Notes under the pieces: generated by a model | Told to the model about the DNA's origin: nothing | Databases searched by the model: none | What the model saw: the letters and a program-made list of their open reading frames with translations, nothing else | Assembly (NCBI GenBank): GCA_024642265.1 | Contig: JAHEBL010000002.1 | Coordinates: 37,871-101,870, forward strand | DNA length: 64,000 nt | DNA from: Haliea sp. | GTDB taxonomy: Bacteria; Pseudomonadota; Gammaproteobacteria; Pseudomonadales; Halieaceae | Reading direction: 5' to 3' | Translations under genes and position numbers: made by a program | Shown: piece after piece, positions 9,370 to 18,653 of the stretch | Position numbering within the stretch: position 1 is the stretch's first letter | Layout of the letters: the number at the start of each line of letters is the position of its first letter

Positions 9370-10113
9370 TCAGTCGAACTCGAAGGCCTCGAGCCCCTCG
9401 GCGATGGCGACCACGAAGCGCGCCGCGTCCGCACCGTTGATGACCCGGTGGTCGTAACTCAGCGACAGGGGCAACAGCTGGCGCAAGGCCGGGTTGCCCT
9501 GCTCATCGGGCAGGAACTGGCTGCGGGTGCGGCAGATGCCCAGGATGGCGACCTCCGGCGCGTTGATGATGGGGCTGAAGCCGGTGCCGCCGATATGACC
9601 CAGCGAGGACAGGGTAAAGCAGCCGCCGGACATCTCGGTCATGGCCAGGCCCTTGGTGCGCGCCTTTTCCGAGATCGCCGCGATCTCCGAGGTGATCTCC
9701 TGGGTGTCCTTCCTGTCACAATCGCGCAGCACCGGTACCAGCAGCCCCGTGGGCACATCGACGGCGAAGCCGATGTTGTAGTACTGCTTGGCATAGCAGG
9801 TTGCGCCATCGGCGCTGAGGGAACAGTTGAACTGGGGATAGCGTTGCAGGGCGGCAACCGCGGCTTTCACCAGGGCCGGCAACAGGGAGCGCTTGCGGTC
9901 CGGGTGCGCCGCGTTCCACGCGAGGCGACGCTGTTCGAAGTGGGTGATATCGGCGTCATCGTGATGGGTGACATGGGGAATGGAGCACCAGTTGCGCTCC
10001 ATCACCCGTCCCACGTGATGCTGGATACGGCCGACTTTCTTTTCCTCGACCGGTCCGTATACCGAAAAGTCTTCCACGGGCCATGGCAGCATGGCGGCAG
10101 CTTTGTCACTCAT
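9370..10113 (-). CDS. Stand-alone 2-oxoacid dehydrogenase E2-type acyltransferase catalytic domain
   Basis: This 247-aa protein corresponds only to the catalytic acyltransferase domain of dihydrolipoamide acyltransferases. The active-site motif SYDHRVINGADAARF lies near residues 217-231. An Asn after DHRVI, instead of the commoner Asp, is also known in Azotobacter E2. There is no lipoyl domain and no E1/E3-binding domain, and no E1 or E3 gene nearby, so it is not a usual pyruvate-dehydrogenase component. It lies between the thiolase and sulfatase genes on the same strand, suggesting an acyl transfer step in this pathway; the acyl donor is unknown. Confidence 0.85.
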   Translation of the reverse strand: MSDKAAAMLPWPVEDFSVYGPVEEKKVGRIQHHVGRVMERNWCSIPHVTHHDDADITHFEQRRLAWNAAHPDRKRSLLPALVKAAVAALQRYPQFNCSLSADGATCYAKQYYNIGFAVDVPTGLLVPVLRDCDRKDTQEITSEIAAISEKARTKGLAMTEMSGGCFTLSSLGHIGGTGFSPIINAPEVAILGICRTRSQFLPDEQGNPALRQLLPLSLSYDHRVINGADAARFVVAIAEGLEAFEFD

Positions 10114-10154
10114 GTTCTGGTCTCTGTCCTTGCGTTACCCGGGCGCGGTCGGTC

Positions 10155-11408
10155 TCAGACCCGCTCGATTATGATGGCGGGCGCCATGCCGCCGGCGGCA
10201 CACATGGTCACCAGCCCGCGCTGCAGGTCGCGTCGCTCGAGTTCATCCAGCACGGTGCCGATCAACACCGCGCCGGTCGCGCCGATGGGGTGTCCCAGGG
10301 CGATGGCGCCGCCGTTGACGTTGATCTTGTCGCGATCGATGTTGAGGTCGCGGATGAACTTTTCCACCACGACCGCAAACGCCTCGTTGACCTCCCACAG
10401 GTCGATGTCCTGCACCGTGAGCCCGGCCCTGGCCAGGATCTTGCGGGCCGCGGGGACCGGCCCGTTCAGCATGAGGGTGGGGTCGTCACCGATATTGGCA
10501 GCGGCAATCACCCGGGCACGGGGCTTTAGGCCATGGTCACGGGCATAGCCCTTTGAGGCCATCAACAGGGCGGCGGCCCCGTCCACCACGCCGGAAGAAC
10601 TGCCGGCATGATGGAAATGCTGTATTTTGAGGTCCGGGTAGCGCTGGTTGATCAGCTGGCGGAAGGTCGTCCCGCTGCTGTCCGCCGGCATATCCGCCAC
10701 CTTGGCAAAACTGGGTTCCAGCCCCGCCAGGTCCGCAGCCGTGGTTTGGGGGCGGGGATATTCCTCCTTGTCCAGCAGGAGCTTGCCGTCGTCATCCACC
10801 ACCGGTATCAGCGACCTGTCGAAGCGCCCCTCGGCGATGGCGCGGGCGGCGCGCTGCTGGCTCTCCAGGGAAAAGGCGTCCAGTGCTTCACGGCTGATGC
10901 CTTCCATGGTGGCGATGGCGTCGGCGCACAGACCCTGGTGTGACTGCGGGTGCTTTTTCTGCAGCCTCTCGTTGCCCGTCCCGATGCCCAGTCTCGGCAG
11001 TCCGGCCTGCATCTCCTGCATGGCAACGGACGTGATATGCGACATCATCTCCGTGCCGCCCGCAATAAGAAGATCCTCGAAGCCGGCTTTGAGCTGGCCG
11101 GCAGCAAAGTTGGTGGCGGTGATGCCGCTGCCGCAGAAACGGTCCAGGGTGACACCGCTGGCGCGGATATCGAAGCCGGCATCCAGCGCCGCCATGCGGC
11201 CCATATCACCCCCCTGCTTGCCCTTCTGGGCGCTGGTGCCCCAGATGACGTCGTCCACCTGGGCGGTATCGATATCGTTGCGGTCCCGCAGGGCGCGCAG
11301 CACCGTGGCCGCCAGGTGCTGCGGGTGAACATCCGCCAGGGCACCCTTGCCCGGTTTGCCGATACCGCGCGGCGTGCGGACGGCGTCGATGATGTATGCT
11401 TCGGACAT
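10155..11408 (-). CDS. Acetyl-CoA C-acyltransferase (thiolase)
   Basis: This 417-aa enzyme cleaves a 3-ketoacyl-CoA with CoA, or runs the reverse condensation. The start at 11406-11408 (MSEAYIIDAVRTPRG) has GAGGAAA upstream. The nucleophile is Cys92 in DRFCGSGIT. The C-terminal GHPIGATGA and the second active Cys in MCAAGGMAPA are present, so it looks catalytically complete. It is the first gene of a minus-strand run and is preceded by a sigma70-like promoter with an operator-like sequence over its -35 box. The context suggests side-chain or ring beta-oxidation, not central fat metabolism. Confidence 0.93.
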   Translation of the reverse strand: MSEAYIIDAVRTPRGIGKPGKGALADVHPQHLAATVLRALRDRNDIDTAQVDDVIWGTSAQKGKQGGDMGRMAALDAGFDIRASGVTLDRFCGSGITATNFAAGQLKAGFEDLLIAGGTEMMSHITSVAMQEMQAGLPRLGIGTGNERLQKKHPQSHQGLCADAIATMEGISREALDAFSLESQQRAARAIAEGRFDRSLIPVVDDDGKLLLDKEEYPRPQTTAADLAGLEPSFAKVADMPADSSGTTFRQLINQRYPDLKIQHFHHAGSSSGVVDGAAALLMASKGYARDHGLKPRARVIAAANIGDDPTLMLNGPVPAARKILARAGLTVQDIDLWEVNEAFAVVVEKFIRDLNIDRDKINVNGGAIALGHPIGATGAVLIGTVLDELERRDLQRGLVTMCAAGGMAPAIIIERV

Positions 11409-11464
11409 TGTATTTTCCTCGAGCTGGCCGGCCGGCGGATGCAACCGGGAATTGTGGTGCGAAA

Positions 11465-11503
11465 ACTATAACTGCCCGCCCAGTTTTATTCAACAGTGTT
11501 GTC
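11465..11503 (-). promoter_or_regulatory. Promoter of the thiolase run with overlapping CAAC-N3-GTTG operator
   Basis: On the minus strand there is a TTGAAT -35 (11488-11493), a 17-bp spacer and a TATAGT -10 (11465-11470). The operator-like GACAACACTGTTGAATAAA (11485-11503) overlaps the -35. The same 19-mer with two changes lies in front of the LuxE-like gene, which supports a shared repressor. Distance from the -10 to the start codon is about 57 bp. Confidence 0.6.
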
Positions 11504-11529
11504 TATATGCAACAACGATCCGACTGCTG

Positions 11530-13527
11530 TCATGCAGTATAGGACACGCGCTGCACCAGGCGGATATCCCGGGAAGAGGCGGCCAGGGCGATCTCGTAGT
11601 CGCCGTCGTCCACCTGCCAGCACCGGGCCTGCGGGCAGTAATAGGCCAGGGCCCGCACCGGCAGCTCGAAGGACACCGTGGTGCTCTCCCCCGCCCGCAG
11701 GAATACCCTGCGAAACGCTTTCAGTTCCCGCGGCGGGCGCGGCAGGGAGGGCGCACAGGCGCCCACATACAACTGCACCACCTCGCTGCCGTCGCGCTCG
11801 CCGGCATTGCTCAGCCGGAACGAGAGTTGCAGGCTGCCCTGCCCGCGCCACTCGCCGCTCTCTGGCGCCAGAGTGCTGTACTCGAAGCAGGTGTAGGACA
11901 GGCCGTGGCCAAAGGGAAAGAGCGGCTCGATGCCCTCGCGGTCGAAGTGGCGGTAGCCGACGAAGATGTCCTCCTCGTAGTGCACCGTGTCCTCATCGCC
12001 GGGGAAACGCCGCGGGTCGCGGTGGGCCGGGCTGTCCGCCAGCGTCCGGGGAAAGGTGACCGGCAGTTTGCCGCCCGGGTTGACCTCGCCGAACAGCACG
12101 TCGGCGATGGCCCTGCCACCCTCCATTCCGGGATACCAGGCCATCACGATGGCAGGGATCTCGTCGACCCAGGGCATGGCCAGCGGGCTGCCGCTGACCA
12201 GCACCACGATGGTATTGGCGTTCTGCGCCAGTGTCTCGCGGATCAGGGCCGTCTGCTCTGCCGGCAGTTCCAGGTCGGCCCTGTCCCGGCCCTCGAAATC
12301 GCCGCCGACACGGTGGCCCAGTCCCACCACGACCACCGCCGCATCGGCACCGCGCGGATCGCTGACGATCTCGCAGTCTCTGCCCACGAGCTGGCGCAGG
12401 CCCTCGAGTGGGGTGATTTCATAGGGCGACCACACCCCGGCGCTGCCGCCGTACAGGGGGCGACAGTTGCGTTTGGCCGCGCGCTGCCCGAGCACCGCGA
12501 GGCGGCGAATGCGCTGCCTGTCCAGGGGCAGCACACCGCCGTCATTTTTCAGCAGGGTAATGCCCTGCTCCGCCATGCGCCGCGCCAGTTGCTGATGCCC
12601 GGGGGTGTTGCGCTTGCCAGGCGGGTGACCGGCGTCGGGGCTGGTGCGCAACCAGACGCGCAGCAGTGGCCGCAGGCCCGCATCCAGCTCCACCTCGGTA
12701 AAGGCGCCCGCCTCGTATTCCCGCTTCAGCCTGGAGTGCCGGTAGCGCGAGCCCCTGCCCGGCATTTCCAGGTTGAGGCCGGCCTCCAGGCAACTGGCGC
12801 CGCTGCGGGTGCGCCGGGCGGCAAACCAGTCCGATACCACAAACCCGGTAAAACCATATTCCCTGCGCAGAATCTCATCCAGCAGGGTTTTGCTTTCACA
12901 GGCCGGGACGCCATTGACGGCATTGTAGGCCGCCATCACGGACCACACGTCCGCCTCGCGCACGGCGGCCTCGAACACCGGCAGGTAGATTTCGCGCAGC
13001 GCCCGCTCGCTCACCCGGGAGCTGTTCTTCATGCGGTGGGTCTCCTGGTTATTGGCGGCGTAGTGCTTCACGCAGGCCGCCACCCCGGTAGACTGGATCC
13101 CCCTGATCGCCTCCACCGCGAGCCGGCTGTTGAGCTCCGGGTCTTCGGTAAAATACTCGAAAGTGCGGCCGTTGAGCGGCGTGCGGCAGATATTGACCGC
13201 CGGCCCGAGAATCACCTGGGCTCCCACCGCCCGCGCCTCCAGCGCCAGGGCCTCGCCAAATTCGCGGGCCAGCTCCGGGTTCCAGCTGGCGCCCAGGGCG
13301 ATGCCGGTTGGAAATGCGGTAGCGCGCCGCAGGGCGGAGTGATAACCCACCCCCCGCGGGCCGTCAGACAGCTTCATGGGCTTGAGCCCCAGCCGGGCAA
13401 GGCCCCGGGTTTTGAACAGGCTCCTGCCCGCCAGCAGGGATAACTTTTCATCCAGGGTCATCGCCTGCAGCAGCGCCTGCACCCGGCTGTCCAGTTCGTC
13501 TGCCTGCCCTGCCGCCTGTTCTTCCAT
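11530..13527 (-). CDS. Glycoside hydrolase family 3 beta-glucosidase
   Basis: This 665-aa enzyme releases terminal beta-linked sugars. The ATG at 13525-13527 follows a GGGAG site; a GTG at 13566 in the same frame is less well placed. The catalytic nucleophile aspartate is in FVVSDWFAAR near residue 232. The GH3 N-terminal barrel (TFEYFTEDP, CVKHYAANN), the C-terminal alpha/beta domain and a final fibronectin-III-like domain (about residues 585-665) are all present in order. I see no signal peptide, so it probably acts in the cytoplasm on an imported glycoside. It follows the molybdenum hydroxylase operon by 99 bp. Confidence 0.93.
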   Translation of the reverse strand: MEEQAAGQADELDSRVQALLQAMTLDEKLSLLAGRSLFKTRGLARLGLKPMKLSDGPRGVGYHSALRRATAFPTGIALGASWNPELAREFGEALALEARAVGAQVILGPAVNICRTPLNGRTFEYFTEDPELNSRLAVEAIRGIQSTGVAACVKHYAANNQETHRMKNSSRVSERALREIYLPVFEAAVREADVWSVMAAYNAVNGVPACESKTLLDEILRREYGFTGFVVSDWFAARRTRSGASCLEAGLNLEMPGRGSRYRHSRLKREYEAGAFTEVELDAGLRPLLRVWLRTSPDAGHPPGKRNTPGHQQLARRMAEQGITLLKNDGGVLPLDRQRIRRLAVLGQRAAKRNCRPLYGGSAGVWSPYEITPLEGLRQLVGRDCEIVSDPRGADAAVVVVGLGHRVGGDFEGRDRADLELPAEQTALIRETLAQNANTIVVLVSGSPLAMPWVDEIPAIVMAWYPGMEGGRAIADVLFGEVNPGGKLPVTFPRTLADSPAHRDPRRFPGDEDTVHYEEDIFVGYRHFDREGIEPLFPFGHGLSYTCFEYSTLAPESGEWRGQGSLQLSFRLSNAGERDGSEVVQLYVGACAPSLPRPPRELKAFRRVFLRAGESTTVSFELPVRALAYYCPQARCWQVDDGDYEIALAASSRDIRLVQRVSYTA

Positions 13528-13626
13528 TGACGCGCTCCCGTTAATCCCCGACACCTGCACAATCACTGCAGCGCGGGCATTCTACGGCATCGGTCGCATC
13601 CAGGGGTAATTGGCGCGAGCAGCGGC

Positions 13627-16407
13627 TCAGGCGCGCTGCCCCGTCACCTTGGCGGAGCCGAAGATTCCCATCTTGCACTTGCCCGCGATTTTGTCGCCCG
13701 TCACCGCCAGGGTGTACTTCAGGGTGATCTTCATCGGCTTGTCGACCTTGAGGTCGAACTTCAGGTTGGCGCCATCCACGCTGCCGGTGAAATCCATCTG
13801 TCCCTCGGGACTGCTGAGGTAGCCCGCCAGCGCCTGCCCGCGGGTCTCGAAGTGGCCGGTCATTTCCTGCGGGCCCATCGGCGTGGACAGCACCATTTTC
13901 CAGTCGCCATCCACCAGGGCTTCCGCGGTCGGCGCGGCGGCGGGTTGCGGTGCTTGCGGTGCGGATTCGGCAGCCGCGCTCACCGGCACCGTTACCGGAT
14001 GATCGGCGATAAAATGGTGCTGATCATCGACGGTTTTGGCGCTGAGGTCGCGCCCCTCGATAAGGCTGAGCAGCTTGGTCGGTGTGAGCGGCAGGTCCAC
14101 CGGGACTTCGCCGAAGGGCGCCAGGGCATCCGCGATGGCGTTGACCAGCGTGGGCGCGCCGATAATCGCGCCGCCCTCGCCGCAGCCGCGCATCCCGCCC
14201 ACCGACTGCGACGCGGTGCCGGCGTGCACAAACTCGAACTCCGGGATATCTGCAATCGCCGGCAGGTGGTAGTCCTTGTAGGTTGCCGCCAGCGGATTGC
14301 CGCGCGCGTCGAAGCGCACCTCTTCCAGCAGCACCATGCCGATCGCCTGGGCCAGGCCGCCGGCGATCTGCCCCTCCACCACGGCCGGGTTGATGACGTT
14401 GCCGCAGTCCTCCGAGGAAATCCAGCGCAGTATCCTGACGAAGCCGGTGTCGGCATCCACTTCGACCACGCAGGCATTGGCTGCGCTGCTGAAGGTCATC
14501 GGCGGCGGCTGGTAGCGGTACTGGGCCTCCAGCCCGGCCTCGAAGCCGGGCGGCAGGCGATCCGGTTCGCCGTAGGCGATACAGGCGATATCGGCGAAGG
14601 GGCGGCATTTATCCGGCGCGCCGTCGACGCGCACCATGCCCTCGTCGATCACGATGGCGTCCACGCTGGTGTCCAGCAGGTGGGCGGCGAGCTGCCTGAA
14701 TTTCGCCGCCAGCAGGTCGGCGGCCATGATGGCGGCACCACCGGCGATGACCCCCTGGCGACTGCCCGCCGCCCCGGGGGAGAAGCCGCCGCGCGAGCTG
14801 TCACCCTCGAACACGGTCACGTCCTCGTAGGGCACGCCCAGCCGGTCAGCAAAAATCTGCGCCATGGTGGTCGCCGTGCCGTGGCCCTGGGAATGGGTGC
14901 TCATGGTAGCGGTGACCTTGCCGGTCGGCTCGATGCGAACCTGCGCCAGCTCGCCGGTCATGGTGGTGATCGCGCCGGCGGCCCCGGTGGGCTCGATATA
15001 GGTGGCAATGCCCAGGCCCAGGTAGCGGCCCTCCTTGCGGGCCGCGGCCTGCTCCCGGCGAAAGGCGGCGACGTCAAATGCCGCCAGCAGCTTCTCCAGG
15101 CACTCGGCCGGCGTGATGTCCTCCAGCGGCAGATCCATGCAGGAGGTGGTGGGCTGGTCCTGCAGGGTGACCAGGTTGCGGCGGCGCAGCTCGATGGGGT
15201 CGATGCCGATGCGGCGGGCCGCGACATCCAGCGCGGTTTCCCGGATCAGCGATTCCATCGCCCAGGGCCCGCGGTAGGCCGCGTATCCGATCGTGTTGCT
15301 GTACCAGCCCCGCGTGAGGAAGCCGTAGCGGGGCATCCTGTAGGCCGCCCAGACGAACATATGGACGGCGATATTGCACTCCGACAGCTGCGGGAAAGCG
15401 CCGTTGTTGACGCTGTAGTCGCCGTGGGAGGCGAGCAGCCTGCCATCGTCATCCAGCGCCACCTGCAGCACCATTTCCTGCTCGCGCGCCTGGTTCGCGG
15501 CGATCAGGTTCTCGTAGCGGTCCTCGATCCACTTGAGGGGCCGGTTGAACATCAGCGCCGCCAGGATGACGGCGGTCTCCTCTTTCCAGGGATGGTTCTT
15601 GAGGCCGAAGCCGCCACCCACGTCCTTGGCAATCACGCGGATCGCGCCCGGCGGCAAACCGAGGGCCAGGGAAACCCAGCGTGCCACCAGGTGCGGGCTC
15701 TGGCAGGTGATATAGAGTGTCAGCTCCTCGGCGCCCTCACGGCTTACCACCACGCCCCGGGTTTCCATCGGCGATTGCGAAATGCGCTGGTGTACGACCC
15801 TGTGGCGGATCAGGTGGGGCGCGCCCTCCAGCAGCGCCTGCAAGTCCTCATCGATCTCCTGCTCACCCATTTCCGCCGCGATGTTGTCATCGCAACCGGG
15901 ATGCACCGGCGGACCGCTGCGGGCGTCGTCGATGGTGACCACCGGGTCCTCCTCGGCGTAGTCCACCACCACCAGCGAGGCCGCGTCCTCGGCAATGGGA
16001 CGGCTGTCGGCAATAACCAGTGCTACCGGTTCGCCGACATAAGCCACCCGGCCGTTGGCCAGCGGGGTCGTCTCGACCTCCGGTGAGACCAGGTAAAAGC
16101 TGAGCATGTCGACATTGAAATGCGCCAGGTCCTGCTGGGTGTAAATCGCATGCACACCCGGCACATCGCGCGCCACGTCCAGGTCGATGCCGAGAATCCT
16201 GCCGCGGGCGATGGGGCTGCGCACAAAGGCGACATGCAGCATGCCGGGCAGCGCGATGTCGTCGACAAACTGGCCGCGGCCGGTCAGCAGGCGTGCATCC
16301 TCCTTGCGCCGGACCCGTTGCCCGATATAGCGGCCGCTGCCTGCGTGCGGCCTGCCTGCCGGCTCAGCGCCGGCGTTGGCACCGGCGCGCCTGTCCGGGG
16401 CGTTCAC
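13627..16407 (-). CDS. Molybdenum hydroxylase large subunit (xanthine dehydrogenase/CoxL family) with extra C-terminal domain
   Basis: This 926-aa subunit binds the molybdopterin cofactor and hydroxylates an aldehyde or N-heterocycle using water. It starts with GTG at 16405-16407, overlapping the small-subunit stop. The catalytic glutamate is in GCGEGGAIIGAPTL near residue 741. The active-site loop reads AYRGPW near residue 376 and not the AYRCSFR of form I CO dehydrogenase, so CO oxidation is unlikely. After a Pro/Ala-rich linker (about 805-830) there is an additional domain of about 95 residues (WKMVLSTPMGPQEM to the end) with alternating beta-strand-like segments. Ordinary members end near residue 790, so this is a real extension. 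The substrate is unknown. Confidence 0.9.
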   Translation of the reverse strand: MNAPDRRAGANAGAEPAGRPHAGSGRYIGQRVRRKEDARLLTGRGQFVDDIALPGMLHVAFVRSPIARGRILGIDLDVARDVPGVHAIYTQQDLAHFNVDMLSFYLVSPEVETTPLANGRVAYVGEPVALVIADSRPIAEDAASLVVVDYAEEDPVVTIDDARSGPPVHPGCDDNIAAEMGEQEIDEDLQALLEGAPHLIRHRVVHQRISQSPMETRGVVVSREGAEELTLYITCQSPHLVARWVSLALGLPPGAIRVIAKDVGGGFGLKNHPWKEETAVILAALMFNRPLKWIEDRYENLIAANQAREQEMVLQVALDDDGRLLASHGDYSVNNGAFPQLSECNIAVHMFVWAAYRMPRYGFLTRGWYSNTIGYAAYRGPWAMESLIRETALDVAARRIGIDPIELRRRNLVTLQDQPTTSCMDLPLEDITPAECLEKLLAAFDVAAFRREQAAARKEGRYLGLGIATYIEPTGAAGAITTMTGELAQVRIEPTGKVTATMSTHSQGHGTATTMAQIFADRLGVPYEDVTVFEGDSSRGGFSPGAAGSRQGVIAGGAAIMAADLLAAKFRQLAAHLLDTSVDAIVIDEGMVRVDGAPDKCRPFADIACIAYGEPDRLPPGFEAGLEAQYRYQPPPMTFSSAANACVVEVDADTGFVRILRWISSEDCGNVINPAVVEGQIAGGLAQAIGMVLLEEVRFDARGNPLAATYKDYHLPAIADIPEFEFVHAGTASQSVGGMRGCGEGGAIIGAPTLVNAIADALAPFGEVPVDLPLTPTKLLSLIEGRDLSAKTVDDQHHFIADHPVTVPVSAAAESAPQAPQPAAAPTAEALVDGDWKMVLSTPMGPQEMTGHFETRGQALAGYLSSPEGQMDFTGSVDGANLKFDLKVDKPMKITLKYTLAVTGDKIAGKCKMGIFGSAKVTGQRA

Positions 16408-16904
16408 GCGGCGCCTCCGTCAACGGTTTCGCCCGTATCTGCTGCAACCAGTTTCCTCACCGCGCGCCGGATACCCTGGTAGCCTGTGCAGCGGCACAGG
16501 TGCCCCGACATCGCATCGATGAGCTGTTCCTCGGTGGGGCGCTTGCCTTCACCGGTCAGCGCCGCCATCGTCATCACGATACCCGGCGTGCAGAAACCAC
16601 ACTGCAGCCCGTACTCCTGCGCCATGGTCTCCTGTACCGGGTGCAGCGCACCCCCGGGCTCGGCGAGTCCCTCCACCGTCGTGATGTCGGCTCCGTGTGC
16701 CTGCACCGCCAGCATCAGGCAGCTGCGCACCGCCTTGCCATCGACGATCACCGTGCAGGCGCCGCACACGCCGTGGTCGCAGCCGACGTGCACCCCGGTG
16801 TAGCCGGCGTCCTCGCGCAGAAAATCCGACAGCGACACACGCGCCTCGACATCGGCGGTGTGGCGCAATCCGTTGATGGTCAATTCGATCGTATGCTTGC
16901 TCAT
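16404..16904 (-). CDS. Molybdenum hydroxylase small subunit, two [2Fe-2S] clusters (CoxS-like)
   Basis: This 166-aa protein carries electrons from the Mo site to the FAD subunit. The plant-type cluster motif CDHGVCGACTV sits near residues 43-53 with a further Cys in VRSCLML. The second cluster is formed by CGFCTPG and LCRCTGYQ near residues 100 and 137. Length and motif order match the family exactly. Its ATG overlaps the stop of the medium-subunit gene, and its stop overlaps the GTG of the large subunit, which indicates coupled translation. Confidence 0.95.
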   Translation of the reverse strand: MSKHTIELTINGLRHTADVEARVSLSDFLREDAGYTGVHVGCDHGVCGACTVIVDGKAVRSCLMLAVQAHGADITTVEGLAEPGGALHPVQETMAQEYGLQCGFCTPGIVMTMAALTGEGKRPTEEQLIDAMSGHLCRCTGYQGIRRAVRKLVAADTGETVDGGAA

Positions 16905-17770
16905 GCAGCCTCCGTGACGTTCAGTGCCTCGCGCAGGGTGCGGGCAAACAGGCGGGTGCCGACGGTGCGCCGGTAGTCGGCGCTGGCCTGGGCATCGTCG
17001 AAGGGCGCGGTGTCGGCGATGGCACTTTCCGCCACCGCCTGTGGATCGATCTCAGCCAGCGACTGGCCCGACAACAGCTGCTCAGCCGTTTTTGCGCGCA
17101 TCGGCGTCGGCCCCATGGCAAACCAGGCCAGCCCTGCCCTGGCGACCTTGCCCGAATCGATGGCGAGGGCGCCAACCAGGCCGACCAGGGCGAAATCGCC
17201 CGGGCGCTGAGCCAGTTCGCAAAACAGGGTGACGTGACCCAGGGACCACTCGGGGAAGCGGATGCCGGTCACCAGCTCGTCCGGCTCCAGCACGGTCATA
17301 TAGGGCCCGATGTAGAACTCCGCGGCGGGGACCTGCCGGGTGCCGCGCACCGAGCGCACCTCAATAGTGGCCTTGAGCGCTACCGCCGCAGCGGGCAGTT
17401 CCGCCGCGGGTTCGCCCAGGGCGATGGAGCCGCCGACCGTGCCGCGATTGCGGGTGTGGTGATGCCCGACATGGCGCAGGGCCTGGACCAGCACCGGCAG
17501 GTCGTGCGCCAGCACCTTGTTGTCGATGGCATCGCACTGGCGCGTCATGGGCCCGATCCGGATGCCGCCGTCGACCCGGGTCACGCCCTTGAGCTCGGCG
17601 ATATTGGCAAGGTCGACCAGGATGAATGGCTGGCTCATGCGCAGGTTGAGCAGCGGCATGAGGGTCTGCCCACCGGCCAGCACGGTTGCGCCGCCGTGCG
17701 CCTCTGCCAGGACAGCGCAGGCCTCCTCGATCGAGGACGGCGCGACGTAATCGAACGGCGCTGGCTTCAT
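16901..17770 (-). CDS. Molybdenum hydroxylase FAD-binding medium subunit (CoxM-like)
   Basis: This 289-aa subunit holds FAD and passes electrons to the final acceptor. The flavin-binding signature ATVLAGGQTLMPLLNLR is at residues about 28-44, and the second, TRNRGTVGGSIAL, near residue 105. The ATG at 17768-17770 overlaps the stop of the upstream CoxG-like gene. The frame is open much further upstream, but that part is the CoxG-like gene read in another frame. Gene order G-M-S-L is compact and clearly one operon. Confidence 0.94.
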   Translation of the reverse strand: MKPAPFDYVAPSSIEEACAVLAEAHGGATVLAGGQTLMPLLNLRMSQPFILVDLANIAELKGVTRVDGGIRIGPMTRQCDAIDNKVLAHDLPVLVQALRHVGHHHTRNRGTVGGSIALGEPAAELPAAAVALKATIEVRSVRGTRQVPAAEFYIGPYMTVLEPDELVTGIRFPEWSLGHVTLFCELAQRPGDFALVGLVGALAIDSGKVARAGLAWFAMGPTPMRAKTAEQLLSGQSLAEIDPQAVAESAIADTAPFDDAQASADYRRTVGTRLFARTLREALNVTEAA

Positions 17771-18510
17771 CGCTCCCGGGCCTCCAGCAGTCGTTTCAAC
17801 AGCCCGCTGTCGAGCATCACCACCGGTGTCGCCGTGCGCCGGCCGTACTCGAACGCGGTCGCCGCCACCACGATCAACAGCATACCGATGGCAAGTCCGG
17901 CCCAGAGTGTGTCGCCGGGGCCGGGGCCGTGACCGAACAGGAAACCGCAGCCCGCGGCGATCACCAGCGCCAGGATCCAGGCGATAGGGAAGCCACCGGC
18001 GGGTGCGGCCGCAGGTGCGCCCACTGCAGCCGGAGCGGGCGCGGGTACGGGCACCGGCTCGACCACTTTCTTGCCGCTGACGATTTCCCCGAAACTGGTG
18101 AAGAATTTGCCGGCAAAGTGTTTGGCGGTGGCATCGATGATCGGGCCACCCAGCTGCGCCATGCGACCCTCCACCAGGGCGTCGACGTTGTAGGAGATCC
18201 GGGTGCCGCCGGCAACCTCGTCCAGCCGCACTTTGGCGTTGCCTTTCATCGACCCGGCGATACCGCCGTTGCCCTGCAGTACGAGGGTATAGCTGTTGGG
18301 GGGATTGAGGTCGGTCAGGGTCACCGAACCCTTCATGCGGGCGCCGATCGGGCCCACCTTGACGTCCACCGTCGCGAGAAAGCGATCGTCCGCCTCCTTT
18401 TCCAGGTGCTGGTGGCCCGGCAGGCTGGCAGCGAGGATGTCGGGATCGTTGAGCGCTTCCCACACGCGCTGGCTCGGGGCCTCTATCAGTTGCTCTCCTA
18501 CCAATTGCAT
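17767..18510 (-). CDS. CoxG-like SRPBCC-fold protein with C-terminal membrane segments
   Basis: CoxG proteins recruit or help mature the molybdenum hydroxylase at the membrane. Residues 1-150 show the family fold (VWEALNDPDILAASLPG near the start, and KFFTSFGEIVSGKK). A Pro/Ala-rich linker follows, then two hydrophobic helices (AWILALVIAAGCGFLFG and AGLAIGMLLIVVAATAF). The ATG at 18508-18510 follows GGAGG by ten bases; upstream in-frame ATGs lie in what looks like the intergenic region. The membrane anchor would place the otherwise soluble enzyme next to the respiratory chain. It is the first gene of the operon. Confidence 0.85.
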   Translation of the reverse strand: MQLVGEQLIEAPSQRVWEALNDPDILAASLPGHQHLEKEADDRFLATVDVKVGPIGARMKGSVTLTDLNPPNSYTLVLQGNGGIAGSMKGNAKVRLDEVAGGTRISYNVDALVEGRMAQLGGPIIDATAKHFAGKFFTSFGEIVSGKKVVEPVPVPAPAPAAVGAPAAAPAGGFPIAWILALVIAAGCGFLFGHGPGPGDTLWAGLAIGMLLIVVAATAFEYGRRTATPVVMLDSGLLKRLLEARER

Positions 18511-18653
18511 CTCGTATGATCCTCCGGGGACTGGAACAGCGTCGGATAATGATAGCGCGGGCCTGCGGCGACCGGACATGCCTTTTCCGGCAGCGCGGAG
18601 TGGCAGCCTGGCAACCCCGCCGCGGAGCTTGCAGTTTACCGCCTCGCGATTTT

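Noticed and set aside
11347..13443. Long open frame (698 codons) on the plus strand opposite the GH3 gene
   Set aside because: It is antisense to a protein with complete GH3 motifs, and its own translation is rich in Gly, Arg and Ala without motifs. Such frames are expected in GC-rich genes.
13852..16086. Long open frame (744 codons) opposite the Mo-hydroxylase large subunit
   Set aside because: Same reason: the minus strand carries all catalytic motifs and the plus translation is low-information.
16901..18463. 520-codon reading for the CoxM-like subunit
   Set aside because: The N-terminal part is the CoxG-like gene in another frame; the CoxM fold starts at 17770.
13627..18510. Carbon monoxide dehydrogenase
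   Set aside because: The active-site loop is AYRGPW, not AYRCSFR, so the cox-like names describe family only.
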